21,619 nt of DNA, taken from assembly GCA_039795895.1 (NCBI GenBank), contig JBDKKW010000013.1, forward strand, positions 1 to 21,619. The letters run 5' to 3'. Shown here piece after piece: positions 6,591 through 13,818 of this stretch. This DNA comes from JBBTSQ01 sp039795895. Its GTDB lineage: Bacteria; Patescibacteriota; Minisyncoccia; Phycocordibacterales; JBAYGS01. The notes beneath the pieces were generated by a model. It did not search any database, was not told the DNA's origin, and saw only the letters and a list, made by a program, of their open reading frames with translations. The position numbers and the translations under genes were made by a program. Positions within the stretch are counted from its first letter, which is position 1. Every line of letters starts with the position of its first letter.

Positions 6591-6628
6591 TAGCCCCAGA
6601 AAATCGCAGCGATTTTCTGGGGCTATTT
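6591..6628 (+). terminator. Palindromic hairpin downstream of pnp, probable terminator
   Basis: Positions 6591-6607 and 6609-6625 are perfect 17-bp complements with a single-base centre, starting TAGCCCCAGAAAATCGC. Only a short T-run (TTTAT) follows, so termination may be partial; the stem would also protect the pnp 3' end. Confidence 0.7.
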
Positions 6629-6631
6629 ATA

Positions 6632-6647
6632 GTCTGTGTTCTGTTGT
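6632..6647 (-). repeat. 16-nt dispersed repeat, copy A (inverted)
   Basis: The minus strand reads ACAACAGAACACAGAC, identical to copies at 9821-9836 and 14650-14665. A partial second unit (GTCTGTTGTC) follows at 6646-6655. The copy sits between the pnp hairpin and the next promoter. Confidence 0.85.
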
Positions 6648-6661
6648 CTGTTGTCTTTCCT

Positions 6662-6670
6662 TGGTATACT
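6662..6670 (+). promoter_or_regulatory. Extended -10 promoter, leaderless spacing
   Basis: TGGTATACT matches TGnTATACT, with the -10 box at 6665-6670 and the ATG of the next gene at 6679, 8 nt later. Any start codon upstream of 6679 would overlap the promoter. Confidence 0.7.
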
Positions 6671-6678
6671 ACTGTGAT

Positions 6679-7665
6679 ATGGACCCCTTGCCCTCTGAAA
6701 AACCTATGGGAGGACTCTCTGATTTGATTGGTATACAAAAAGAACCAATCAGACCCGTAAATCCCTTTGCTCCAAAACCAGCCGGAGTAACTCCTACTCC
6801 CCAAAAACAAACCGGTCTACGACCGATTCGCACCTACGAAAGCGACGTGGCTGAATATGTGCAGGTCGGTAATATGTCGGTGTCAAAAATGGCACTCGCC
6901 GAACAAAATCGGCGAATTCAGCGAGAACAAGTGCCCCAAGTTGAACCTACGAGCAATAATTCAAACAAAATTATCGTCATTTCGATTTCAATCCTCCTCT
7001 TTCTTGCCGCAGGAAGTATTATCGCTTATTTATTCTTAGGTAAAAGTACCGACACCACCACGTCTATTCGTGTAGGGACCACCCAAATCAAGACGATCAT
7101 TCTCGCTGACGTACAAAAAGAAATCGATACCGCTATTATCGATCCGACCCGCTTTAGAGAAGTACTCATCAATGAACGTAAAAACACTTCACTTCCACTT
7201 GGGAAAATTCTTACTCCATTTGCCACCAAACAAGAAGGGCAGGCAACCGTACTCGTCCCCGTTGATCAATTTATGGATATGGTTGGTCTTCGCCCTGGCG
7301 CACAACTCTCTCGATCACTCGATCCTGAATTTATGTTTGGTATTCACTCCTATGATGGCAATCAACCATTCTTAATCTTAAAGACCCGATCGTACGGAAG
7401 TGCTTTTACCGGTATGCTTGAGTGGGAAGCACGACTCGGAGATGATTTGCGAGACTTATTTATCGATATCCCTGTGGGAACATCGCTCCCAACCACCTGG
7501 AGTGATAATGTGTTTGAAAATAAAGACATTCGTGTGCTTCGTGATGGCACCAAAACCAAACTACTGTACTCACTCATCGACAAAAACACCATCGTCATTA
7601 CCACCAACGAACAGACTTTCAAAGAAATCTTGAGTCGGTTCTACTCAGCGAGCCTTGTACGATAA
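6679..7665 (+). CDS. Single-TM protein with cytoplasmic Pro-rich N-terminus, unknown
   Basis: The 328-aa product starts MDPLPSEKPMGG at ATG 6679. An in-frame TTG at 6661 is rejected because it lies upstream of and overlaps the extended -10 box. Residues 1-95 are hydrophilic and Pro-rich with a conserved-looking block RTYESDVAEYVQ...SKMALAEQNRR. One TM helix spans about residues 98-120 (KIIVISISILLFLAAGS), followed by an extracytoplasmic domain of about 205 residues with mixed alpha/beta character (FMFGIHSYDGNQPFLILKTR). The layout, with a short cytoplasmic linker, a TM and one folded domain, is common among unnamed CPR envelope proteins. No enzyme motif was seen. No terminator follows; the gap to the DksA-like gene holds an AT-rich inverted repeat. 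Confidence 0.82.
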   Translation: MDPLPSEKPMGGLSDLIGIQKEPIRPVNPFAPKPAGVTPTPQKQTGLRPIRTYESDVAEYVQVGNMSVSKMALAEQNRRIQREQVPQVEPTSNNSNKIIVISISILLFLAAGSIIAYLFLGKSTDTTTSIRVGTTQIKTIILADVQKEIDTAIIDPTRFREVLINERKNTSLPLGKILTPFATKQEGQATVLVPVDQFMDMVGLRPGAQLSRSLDPEFMFGIHSYDGNQPFLILKTRSYGSAFTGMLEWEARLGDDLRDLFIDIPVGTSLPTTWSDNVFENKDIRVLRDGTKTKLLYSLIDKNTIVITTNEQTFKEILSRFYSASLVR

Positions 7666-7748
7666 GAAGTTAATAGATATTAGTTGCTCGTTTTTAGCAA
7701 AGACCTCATTCCTGACTATTATCTAATAACTAATGACTAATAACTTCT
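7665..7748. repeat. AT-rich inverted repeat (TTAGTTG/CAACTAA-type family)
   Basis: Left arm 7665-7686 and right arm 7727-7748 are reverse complements at 18 of 22 positions. The left arm contains TTAGTTGCT, also present at 3882-3890 after the NYN gene. It fills almost the whole gap between two genes and lacks a terminator T-run. Confidence 0.6.
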
Positions 7749-7752
7749 GCTT

Positions 7753-7761
7753 TGCTATACT
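7753..7761 (+). promoter_or_regulatory. Extended -10 promoter, leaderless spacing
   Basis: TGCTATACT matches TGnTATACT, with the -10 at 7756-7761. The ATG at 7768 follows after 6 nt, with no room for a ribosome-binding site. Confidence 0.72.
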
Positions 7762-7767
7762 TATCCT

Positions 7768-8121
7768 ATGAACACCGACCATTTCAAAAAACTACTCGAG
7801 ACTGAACTCATTAAAGTAGAAGGGGAGCTCACCTCTGTTGGCCGAAGAAATCCCAACAACCCAAACGACTGGGAAGCGACCCCAAAAGCCTTCCAAGCTG
7901 ATAGTGCCGACCGTATGGAAGTGGCCGACTCAATCGATGACTACGAAGACAACACCGCAATCTTAAAAGACCTCGAGATTCGCTACAACGAAATCAAAAA
8001 GGCACTCGAACGAATCAAAAAGAACGCCTATGGTATCTGTGCGGTCTGCAAAAAACCGATTGATCCAAAGCGTCTTGAAGCCAATCCCGCAGCAGATACC
8101 TGTGTTGCCCATAGTAAATAA
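7768..8121 (+). CDS. DksA/TraR-family zinc-finger protein
   Basis: A 117-aa protein with the DksA/TraR layout: two helices able to form a coiled coil (about 2-25 and 58-88) joined by an acidic segment (MEVADSIDDYEDN), then a zinc finger CAVCKKPIDPKRLEANPAADTCVAH. The family binds in the RNA polymerase secondary channel and modulates initiation, classically with ppGpp. The zinc ligands appear to be C91, C94, C112 and H115; the last is usually Cys in this family. Whether the acidic tip of DksA is functionally conserved cannot be judged by eye. The gene is monocistronic, with a leaderless-type promoter and a terminator 5 nt after the stop. Confidence 0.9.
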   Translation: MNTDHFKKLLETELIKVEGELTSVGRRNPNNPNDWEATPKAFQADSADRMEVADSIDDYEDNTAILKDLEIRYNEIKKALERIKKNAYGICAVCKKPIDPKRLEANPAADTCVAHSK

Positions 8122-8125
8122 TTAT

Positions 8126-8155
8126 AAAAAGCACAAATCAATTTGTGCTTTTTGT
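8126..8155 (+). terminator. Rho-independent terminator of the DksA-like gene
   Basis: GCACAAAT (8131-8138) pairs with ATTTGTGC (8141-8148), flanked by an A-run upstream and TTTTTGTTTT downstream. It begins just after the stop codon. Confidence 0.88.
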
Positions 8156-8156
8156 T

Positions 8157-8180
8157 TTAGAAAATTGGTAATTGAAAATT
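8157..8180 (+). repeat. TTAGAAATT-type AT-rich repeat, copy 1
   Basis: This 24-nt stretch (TTAGAAAATTGG then TAATTGAAAATT) resembles the element at 11795-11826 in the same orientation. Both sit within about 30 nt upstream of a start codon. Confidence 0.5.
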
Positions 8181-8186
8181 CTCATT

Positions 8187-9761
8187 ATGTCTTTTTCAAA
8201 AGTATATAGCGCTCAAAGCACCTTACTCACTCCGCACATTATCGACATCGAGACCGACCTTTCAAAAGGCCTCAACGCCTTTGTGATTGTCGGACTTCCC
8301 AACAAAGCTGTAGAAGAAGCCAAGGACCGTATCTCTGCAGCGATTAAAAACGCCGGTTTTACTTCACCAAAACAGAAAAATCAGAAAGTGGTAGTGTCAC
8401 TCGCACCCGCAGATCTCAAAAAAGAAGGTCCTATTTTCGATGTCGGTATCGCACTTGGCTACCTCTTAGCTTCTGAAGAAATCGTCTTTGACCCCGAAAA
8501 GAAATTATTTTTAGGTGAGCTATCACTTGATGGATTGATTCGTGGTATTGCCGGAACCCTGCCACTTGTCGAAGAGGCCCGCAAGAGAGGGTTTACCGAA
8601 GTCTACGTACCAAAAGCCAACGCAGAAGAAGCTGGTCTCATTCACGGCATTAGTATTTTTGCGGTAGATACCTTGACCGATCTCGTCCACCACCTCGATA
8701 CCAAAACAAAAGATGAAAAGGCTCTTTCCGGAAAAAGTGCGCGCAAAACACTCACACCAATCCCACAGACAAACATCGTTTCGTACTCAAAAACAGAATT
8801 GATTGATTTTTCAGATATCAAAGGGCAAGAGCAGGCAAAGAGGGGACTTGAAATCGCTGCCGCTGGCGGACACAACATCGCTCTCTATGGTCCACCAGGG
8901 ACAGGTAAGACCATGCTCGCCAAAGCTTTCACCGGAATCCTTCCGCCACTCACTCACGAAGAAATGCTCGAAGTGACCGGCATCCACTCAGTTGCTAGTA
9001 CACTCGACGGAGCCATCGTCACCCACGCACCATTTCGCTCTCCGCACCATACTGCCTCATACGTTTCACTGGTGGGTGGCGGTGCCACACCAAAACCAGG
9101 AGAAATCACCCTCGCGCATCGCGGAGTACTTTTTCTTGATGAATTTCCTGAGTTCGACCGCAAAGTGATCGACGCACTCCGCGAACCCCTCGAAGAAAGA
9201 GTGGTGACGGTCTCACGAGCAAAAGGCTCCGCTCGATTTCCCGCACGCTTTATCTTGGTTGCTGCCCTCAATCCATGTCCGTGTGGATTTTTCGGTGTCA
9301 AAGGCAAAGCCTGTACCTGCAATCCTCAAGCGGTGGCACGCTATCGACAAAAAGTATCCGGACCAATCGTCGACCGTATTGATTTGTGGGTTGAAGTGTC
9401 ACAGGTTGAGTACGAACATCTCGCCGAAAAAGGAAAGGGTGGGGAAAGTGACGCCATCCGTGCACGTGTAATGTGTGCTCGCACAAAGCAAGCAGAGCGT
9501 TTCAAAAAAGCTAAACGAGAAGTGAAAATAAATAGCGATATGTCCGCTCGCGACCTTGTCGAAAGCATCACCCTCGCTCCAAAAGTAAAAGATTTGCTCA
9601 CTACCTCAGCCAAAGCACTCGGCCTTTCGGCCCGAGCCTATCATCGGGTCATCAAACTCGCTCGCACTATTGCCGATCTCGAAAACAACGAGACCATCGA
9701 AGCCAATCATGTGCTCGAAGCACTCCAATATCGACCGAAGAGGAAAGAGTACGAGCTATAG
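8187..9761 (+). CDS. comM: YifB/ComM-family Mg-chelatase-like AAA+ ATPase
   Basis: The 524-aa protein begins MSFSKVYSAQ, matching the family start; an in-frame TTG at 8172 is unneeded. The N-terminal ChlI-like domain has NAFVIVGLPNKAVEEAKDRI. The AAA+ core has Walker A GPPGTGKT (235-242), Walker B LFLDEFPEF and the Cys-rich loop NPCPCGFFGVKGKACTCNP (from 362). The C-terminal helical domain ends near LEALQYRPKRKEYEL. In Vibrio and Haemophilus ComM is a hexameric helicase that drives branch migration during natural transformation; the role in CPR bacteria is unproven, but it would fit reliance on imported DNA. It is preceded by an AT-rich repeat, with no Shine-Dalgarno or TATACT box seen, and followed by structured RNA and a bidirectional terminator. 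Confidence 0.94.
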   Translation: MSFSKVYSAQSTLLTPHIIDIETDLSKGLNAFVIVGLPNKAVEEAKDRISAAIKNAGFTSPKQKNQKVVVSLAPADLKKEGPIFDVGIALGYLLASEEIVFDPEKKLFLGELSLDGLIRGIAGTLPLVEEARKRGFTEVYVPKANAEEAGLIHGISIFAVDTLTDLVHHLDTKTKDEKALSGKSARKTLTPIPQTNIVSYSKTELIDFSDIKGQEQAKRGLEIAAAGGHNIALYGPPGTGKTMLAKAFTGILPPLTHEEMLEVTGIHSVASTLDGAIVTHAPFRSPHHTASYVSLVGGGATPKPGEITLAHRGVLFLDEFPEFDRKVIDALREPLEERVVTVSRAKGSARFPARFILVAALNPCPCGFFGVKGKACTCNPQAVARYRQKVSGPIVDRIDLWVEVSQVEYEHLAEKGKGGESDAIRARVMCARTKQAERFKKAKREVKINSDMSARDLVESITLAPKVKDLLTTSAKALGLSARAYHRVIKLARTIADLENNETIEANHVLEALQYRPKRKEYEL

Positions 9762-9762
9762 G

Positions 9763-9807
9763 CGATTTAGCGAAATCGTGTCACCTCAATGTCCATTGAG
9801 AGGTGAC
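9763..9807 (+). other. Two consecutive hairpins in the comM 3' region
   Basis: CGATTT-AGCG-AAATCG (9763-9778) starts 2 nt after the stop. It is followed by a 12-bp stem with a 2-nt bulge, GTCACCTCAATG (9780-9791) with CATTGAGAGGTGAC (9794-9807). Neither is followed by a T-run, so they are not simple terminators. Confidence 0.6.
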
Positions 9808-9820
9808 GTGAAGCGCGACT

Positions 9821-9836
9821 ACAACAGAACACAGAC
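9821..9836 (+). repeat. 16-nt dispersed repeat, copy B
   Basis: ACAACAGAACACAGAC, identical to copies A and C. It is followed by GCTAGAC; copy C is followed, after an extra segment, by CACTAGAC, so the family extends beyond 16 nt. Confidence 0.85.
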
Positions 9837-9852
9837 GCTAGACCGGACAAAG

Positions 9853-9887
9853 AAAAATGGTGGGCGCGGAACGCGCCCACCATTTTT
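9853..9887. terminator. Bidirectional terminator between comM and the M23 peptidase gene
   Basis: A perfect 16-bp stem including flanking A/T runs (9853-9868, 9872-9887; core TGGTGGGCGCG) closes on a GAA loop. The arrangement terminates both convergent genes. Confidence 0.92.
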
Positions 9888-9917
9888 CTTCTTAGTGTAA
9901 TTCTTACCCACAACTTT

Positions 9918-11072
9918 TTATTGAAACGGATTTCTTGCACCACGCACTTCAAAATGCAAATGTGGACCGGTTGATTTTCCGGTGTTTCCAGAGAGACCAA
10001 TCACCTGGCCCTGCACAACATGGTAACCTTCATACGCAATATTTTCACTCAAGTGACCGTACAATGTTTGCGTACCATTGTCGTGCTGAATCACAATATA
10101 CTGACCATAACCACCATTCCATCCAAAATTTCGACTAATGAGCACCTCTCCCGAAGCAGCCGCAAGCACCGGAGTACCTACTGGTGCTCCAAGATCAACA
10201 CCATTGTATCCATGCAACCCTTGTGTTCTTGGGGCATGCGGAATTGGTCGAATATAATAGCCGACATAATTAGGTCCTCCTGCTCCTCGAAGCGGTTTGC
10301 CATTGGCACCGATCGGAGCGAGTGAAATGACGGCGTCTGGCACAATGACTTCATCACCCACCGCAAGCACCTGATCAGGCTTTAAATTATTAAACTGTAC
10401 GATTTCACCAATATCAGCCTTGTACTTAGCTGCAATCTTTTTAACGGTATCGCCCGCCACTACAATATGTGTCACTCCTGAAATAGGGAGGATGACCAAT
10501 CGCTGACCTTCGTGTACCGACGCTCCAATATCATTGGCCCAACGAATTGTATTTACAGACACACCGAACATTTTTGCAATTCCAGAGACAGTATCTCCAG
10601 CACGAACAACATAAATACTAATCTGAGTCGATGGTGCACTCTCTTCAATATCAGCACTTGTGCCAGATGGGCCATTTTCTGACAAGAGAGAGCTTCCATT
10701 TACCACTGTAATATCACCTCCACCACGAGCGGCAAGGGGATCAGGTCGAAGACTTGCCTCAAGTAGTGACATTTTTTGGCTATTTTGATTGACCAAGGTA
10801 ACTTCAACTGAAGCAGTGTCTTTGCTAAAGAAAGAAGCAACACTCGAGAAAAAGCCGGCATTTGCCACGCCGGAGTTTACAAAAAGAGAAGAAATAGCCA
10901 TACATAGCACAAGAAGCTTTTGTGAAAAAAGCTTTATTTTGAGCCATTTATTTGTCTTACCCAAAGCCAAAAAGGCGTTTTCTGGGTTCGATTTGTGATT
11001 GTGAGTAGAAATAAGCCTTATTTTTAGCCGTTTTACAAGAGTATCTGTATTAATATGGCTCAGTTGAGCCAT
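9918..11072 (-). CDS. Secreted LysM-LysM-M23 peptidoglycan metallopeptidase
   Basis: The 384-aa protein has a basic N-terminal region of about 50 residues, a hydrophobic segment (52-66) and likely signal cleavage after GVANA (residue 72). Two LysM domains follow (about 152-196, YVVRAGDTVSGIAKMFGVS; about 202-246, HIVVAGDTVKKIAAKYKAD), then an M23/LytM domain (about 278-380). Zinc and catalytic residues are present: H287 and D293 in HGYNGVD, H340 in LYGH, and HLH at 371-373, so it should be an active endopeptidase. The LysM modules bind glycan strands. Likely role: wall remodelling, cell separation or envelope penetration. The long N-region before the signal is unusual, and a later start cannot be excluded although no better-placed Met exists. 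The start codon lies in an 8-bp stem (ATGGCTCA/TGAGCCAT). Confidence 0.93.
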   Translation of the reverse strand: MAQLSHINTDTLVKRLKIRLISTHNHKSNPENAFLALGKTNKWLKIKLFSQKLLVLCMAISSLFVNSGVANAGFFSSVASFFSKDTASVEVTLVNQNSQKMSLLEASLRPDPLAARGGGDITVVNGSSLLSENGPSGTSADIEESAPSTQISIYVVRAGDTVSGIAKMFGVSVNTIRWANDIGASVHEGQRLVILPISGVTHIVVAGDTVKKIAAKYKADIGEIVQFNNLKPDQVLAVGDEVIVPDAVISLAPIGANGKPLRGAGGPNYVGYYIRPIPHAPRTQGLHGYNGVDLGAPVGTPVLAAASGEVLISRNFGWNGGYGQYIVIQHDNGTQTLYGHLSENIAYEGYHVVQGQVIGLSGNTGKSTGPHLHFEVRGARNPFQ

Positions 11073-11107
11073 TATCTGAATTACCGGTTCCCAAACGGTC
11101 TAAATTA

Positions 11108-11135
11108 ATACTACTCCCATGAGCCTAAAAGTCAA
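11108..11135 (-). promoter_or_regulatory. Possible promoter of the M23 peptidase gene
   Basis: The minus strand shows TTGACT (11135-11130), a 16-nt spacer and TAGTAT (11113-11108), leaving a leader of about 30 nt to the ATG at 11072. The -35 matches well and the -10 moderately. Confidence 0.4.
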
Positions 11136-11141
11136 TCGCCT

Positions 11142-11161
11142 TGTGTATAGGATGTGGATAA
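11142..11161 (-). other. Two tandem DnaA-box-like sites
   Basis: On the minus strand TTATCCACA (11161-11153) is a perfect DnaA box. CTATACACA (11150-11142) fits TTATNCACA at all but its first base. Their starts are 11 nt apart in the same orientation. They lie in the 226-bp gap 11073-11298, which otherwise holds AT-rich sequence, a small GGTC/GACC hairpin (11266-11278) and the Shine-Dalgarno of the next gene. Confidence 0.4.
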
Positions 11162-11298
11162 CACATTTTCGTCAAAAGTGAAGAAAAAGGTTGACTTAAT
11201 CTTACAAATATGACAACATTTGATTGAGCCGTAGGATACAGGTGTTTCCAAAACAATATGGTTTGGTCGAGTAGACCTAAAATACGAAAGGCTAGTTC

Positions 11299-11718
11299 AT
11301 GAACAACATAACAGACAGTGTGGCACGACTTCACCGTGCTGGATCAGAGCACTCCAAAAGTGCTGAAAAGTTGCGGGAAGCGGCAGATAACCTGATCATG
11401 TGGATTAAGCAAAATATCCCCCAGAACATGGCCCTACCAAAATCCTGCAGAATCATCGTGACTCCCAACGGCTACGAATTCATACACTACGATGATGACG
11501 TTTCCCGAAATCGGAGTTTTTCACATCAATATAATGGCTCAGGAGAAATATTTTCACTGCTTCGTGGAGAGAAAGCAAGTAGAAAAGAATTGTTACTATT
11601 CTCCCAACTCATCGCTGATGGGTTCTTGGAAGAATTGAGCACTCTCCTCGAAAAGGAAGCTGGCATGTTCTCCGACACAACTGCCGAAATCGAGAAGTTC
11701 GTCGCTTCCAAGAGTTGA
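11299..11718 (+). CDS. Hypothetical 139-aa soluble protein
   Basis: Not recognised. The start is supported by the Shine-Dalgarno GAAAGG (11286-11291), 7 nt before the ATG. Residues 1-45 are helical (SKSAEKLREAADNLIMWIKQ), residues about 48-80 a short beta-type region (CRIIVTPNGYEFIHYDDD), and residues 90-139 helical (KELLLFSQLIADGFLEELST). There is no signal peptide or TM segment, so it is probably cytoplasmic. It is a single-gene unit with its own strong terminator. It shares the CGAAAGG leader style with the 429-aa secreted protein gene and differs from the leaderless genes around it. No convincing promoter was found; TAAAAT at 11278-11283 is a weak -10 candidate. Confidence 0.7.
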   Translation: MNNITDSVARLHRAGSEHSKSAEKLREAADNLIMWIKQNIPQNMALPKSCRIIVTPNGYEFIHYDDDVSRNRSFSHQYNGSGEIFSLLRGEKASRKELLLFSQLIADGFLEELSTLLEKEAGMFSDTTAEIEKFVASKS

Positions 11719-11729
11719 CGATCTTCACC

Positions 11730-11766
11730 GGGTGGAAAACTTTCCAAAGTTTTCCACCCTTTTTTC
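11730..11766 (+). terminator. Strong Rho-independent terminator
   Basis: A perfect 14-bp stem GGGTGGAAAACTTT/AAAGTTTTCCACCC (11730-11743, 11746-11759) is followed by seven Ts. It closes the 139-aa gene. Confidence 0.93.
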
Positions 11767-11794
11767 TTTCCCAATTTTTCTCTTTTCTGTTCCT

Positions 11795-11826
11795 ATTTAG
11801 AAATTGGTACTTAGAAATTAGAAATT
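11795..11826 (+). repeat. TTAGAAATT-type AT-rich repeat, copy 2 (upstream of uvrD)
   Basis: The reverse complement of this 32-nt stretch matches 13819-13850 at 27 of 32 positions, so uvrD is flanked by inverted copies. Internally it repeats the unit TTAGAAATT. It ends 15 nt before the uvrD -10 box and its TTAGAA could stand in for a -35 element. Confidence 0.75.
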
Positions 11827-11841
11827 TCAGTCAATCTGCCG

Positions 11842-11847
11842 TATACT
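11842..11847 (+). promoter_or_regulatory. -10 box of uvrD, leaderless spacing
   Basis: TATACT is followed after exactly 6 nt by GTG at 11854. This supports the GTG as start and a leaderless mRNA. The TG of the extended form is absent here. Confidence 0.6.
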
Positions 11848-11853
11848 CTCTTG

Positions 11854-13812
11854 GTGAATCACCTCAAAGATTTAAATGAGAAGCAAAAAGAAGCAGTACT
11901 CCATACCAAAGGACCACTTTTGATTTTGGCGGGAGCGGGAGCGGGCAAGACCAAGACTATTAGTCACCGTATTTTGCACTTAATCAAAGAAGGAGTTGCT
12001 CCACACTCAATTCTCGCCATCACCTTCACCAACAAAGCTGGCAAAGAACTCCGTGAACGCGTCCACAAACTCATTGAAACTGATCCTGAATTGAATTTGC
12101 CAATCTCACACTCTGGTTTACCATTTGTGAGCACCTTTCACTCACTCGGCGTTCATATTTTAAAAGAAAATGCACAGAAACTTGGTTACACCCGACACTT
12201 CACCATCTATGATCGCGCAGATTCACTCTCACTAATTAAAGACGCGATTAAAGGTCTCGGCCTTGATCCAGATCAGTACGAACCAGGCAAAATGTTACAC
12301 ATGATCTCGTGGGAAAAAGGGGAGGGTAAGACCCTTTCGGAGTATCAATCTCGTACTGGCGGTAATTATTTTGCACAAGCGGTGGCAGGAGTATGGCTCG
12401 CCTATGAGACAGCTCTGAAAAAAGAAAACGCACTTGATTTTGATGACCTTCTCCTCAAAACCGCAGAGCTTCTTTCAAAACACCCAGATGTTCGGACGCA
12501 CTATCAGAAAATCTGGCAGTACATCCACATCGACGAGTACCAGGACACCAACAAAGTACAATATTCCATTGCCAAAAATCTGACTAGTGAGGCAAAAAAT
12601 ATTTGCGTGGTGGGCGATATTGATCAAACTATCTATAGTTGGCGTGGGGCTGATATTAGCCATATTTTGCACTTTGAAAAAGACTTTACGGGAGCGAAAT
12701 CAATCTTGCTCGAGCAAAATTATCGCTCAACTAAAACCATTCTTGCGGCTGCTAATCAAATCATTAAAAAGAACAAAGTTCGAGTAGATAAAAATTTATT
12801 TACTGAAAACAATGACGGTGAACAGATTAGTCTCTTTGTCGGCTACAGCGAGCGAGACGAGGCGCACTTTATTGCCACACAGTCAGCAAAGATTATTGCA
12901 TCAGGAGTTTTACCTGAGCATATTGCAGTACTCTATCGTGCCAATTTCCAATCGCGAGTACTCGAAGAAGCTTTTCTAACGCACGGCGTGCCGTACCAAG
13001 TGCTCGGTACCAAATTCTTTGACCGAAAGGAAGTGAAAGATGTTATTTCTTTTATTCGTGCAGCACAAAACCCAGAAAGTCTCGCCGATATCAAACGCGT
13101 AATCAATGTGCCCGCTCGAGGTATTGGCAAAACCACTATTTTAAAAATATTTTCTGGACAAAAAGAAGGATTGCCTCCGGCAATGCGCGCGAAAGTGGAC
13201 AATTTTTATCGACTCCTTGTGCGAATCAAAGAAAAGATTGATACCGATGCACCATCACGTGTGATTAAATTCGTCCTCGCAGAATCTGGCCTTGAAAAAG
13301 AACTATCCGAAGGTACAACCGAAGAAAAGGAGCGCCTCGAAAACGTCCGCGAGCTTGCTACCCTCGCCACCAAGTACGATATCTTTCCGCAAGGAGAGGG
13401 AATTGAGAAATTGATTGAGGAAGCGGCGCTCGCTACTGACCAAGATAGTCTCACTAAAAATGAATCGGCAGTAAAACTCATGACCGTTCACGCATCGAAA
13501 GGTCTTGAATTCGATTACGTCTTTGTCACCGGACTTGAGGCAGACCTTTTTCCACACAAAAAGATTGGCGAGCGGAGAGTATCTTCAGCAGAGGAAGAAG
13601 AACGAAGATTATTTTATGTTGCAATTACTCGAGCTAAAAAGAAATTATTTCTCTCGTATGCTGACACGCGTATGATCTTCGGCTCACAAATGATCAACGT
13701 GCCATCAGAATTTATTATCGATATTGATAGTGCATTAATAGAAGATATGCCGAGGCAGTCGCGGTGGGGAGGTGGACAAGATGATACAAATGAGAGCATA
13801 GTATACCTATAG
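11854..13812 (+). CDS. uvrD: UvrD/PcrA-family superfamily 1A DNA helicase
   Basis: A 652-aa protein beginning with GTG (MNHLKDLNEKQKEAV). The TTG at 11851 is rejected because it would leave no space after the -10 box. All SF1 helicase motifs are visible: Q-motif LNEKQKEAV, Walker A GAGAGKT (27-33), Ia AITFTNKAGKEL, Walker B DEYQDTN (about 227), III GDIDQTIYSWRGAD, IV LEQNYRST, V TVHASKGLEFDYVFVTG and VI EEERRLFYVAITRAKKKL. UvrD/PcrA unwinds 3'-to-5' in excision and mismatch repair and clears RecA or stalled complexes. It is about 70 residues shorter than typical PcrA (about 720), lacking much of the C-terminal tail that contacts RNA polymerase or UvrB. It is flanked by inverted AT-rich repeats and followed by ksgA; no terminator lies between. 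Confidence 0.95.
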   Translation: MNHLKDLNEKQKEAVLHTKGPLLILAGAGAGKTKTISHRILHLIKEGVAPHSILAITFTNKAGKELRERVHKLIETDPELNLPISHSGLPFVSTFHSLGVHILKENAQKLGYTRHFTIYDRADSLSLIKDAIKGLGLDPDQYEPGKMLHMISWEKGEGKTLSEYQSRTGGNYFAQAVAGVWLAYETALKKENALDFDDLLLKTAELLSKHPDVRTHYQKIWQYIHIDEYQDTNKVQYSIAKNLTSEAKNICVVGDIDQTIYSWRGADISHILHFEKDFTGAKSILLEQNYRSTKTILAAANQIIKKNKVRVDKNLFTENNDGEQISLFVGYSERDEAHFIATQSAKIIASGVLPEHIAVLYRANFQSRVLEEAFLTHGVPYQVLGTKFFDRKEVKDVISFIRAAQNPESLADIKRVINVPARGIGKTTILKIFSGQKEGLPPAMRAKVDNFYRLLVRIKEKIDTDAPSRVIKFVLAESGLEKELSEGTTEEKERLENVRELATLATKYDIFPQGEGIEKLIEEAALATDQDSLTKNESAVKLMTVHASKGLEFDYVFVTGLEADLFPHKKIGERRVSSAEEEERRLFYVAITRAKKKLFLSYADTRMIFGSQMINVPSEFIIDIDSALIEDMPRQSRWGGGQDDTNESIVYL

Positions 13813-13818
13813 AGCAGT

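Noticed and set aside
6661..6678. TTG start giving an 18-nt longer protein
   Set aside because: It overlaps the TGGTATACT extended -10 box, so it would not be in the mRNA; ATG at 6679 fits.
9918..11072. Inactive (degenerate) M23 domain
   Set aside because: All expected zinc ligands (H287, D293, H373) and the catalytic H340/H371 region are present.
11073..11298. Replication origin
   Set aside because: Only two DnaA-like boxes and no dnaA/dnaN neighbour; kept as a low-level finding, not as an origin feature.
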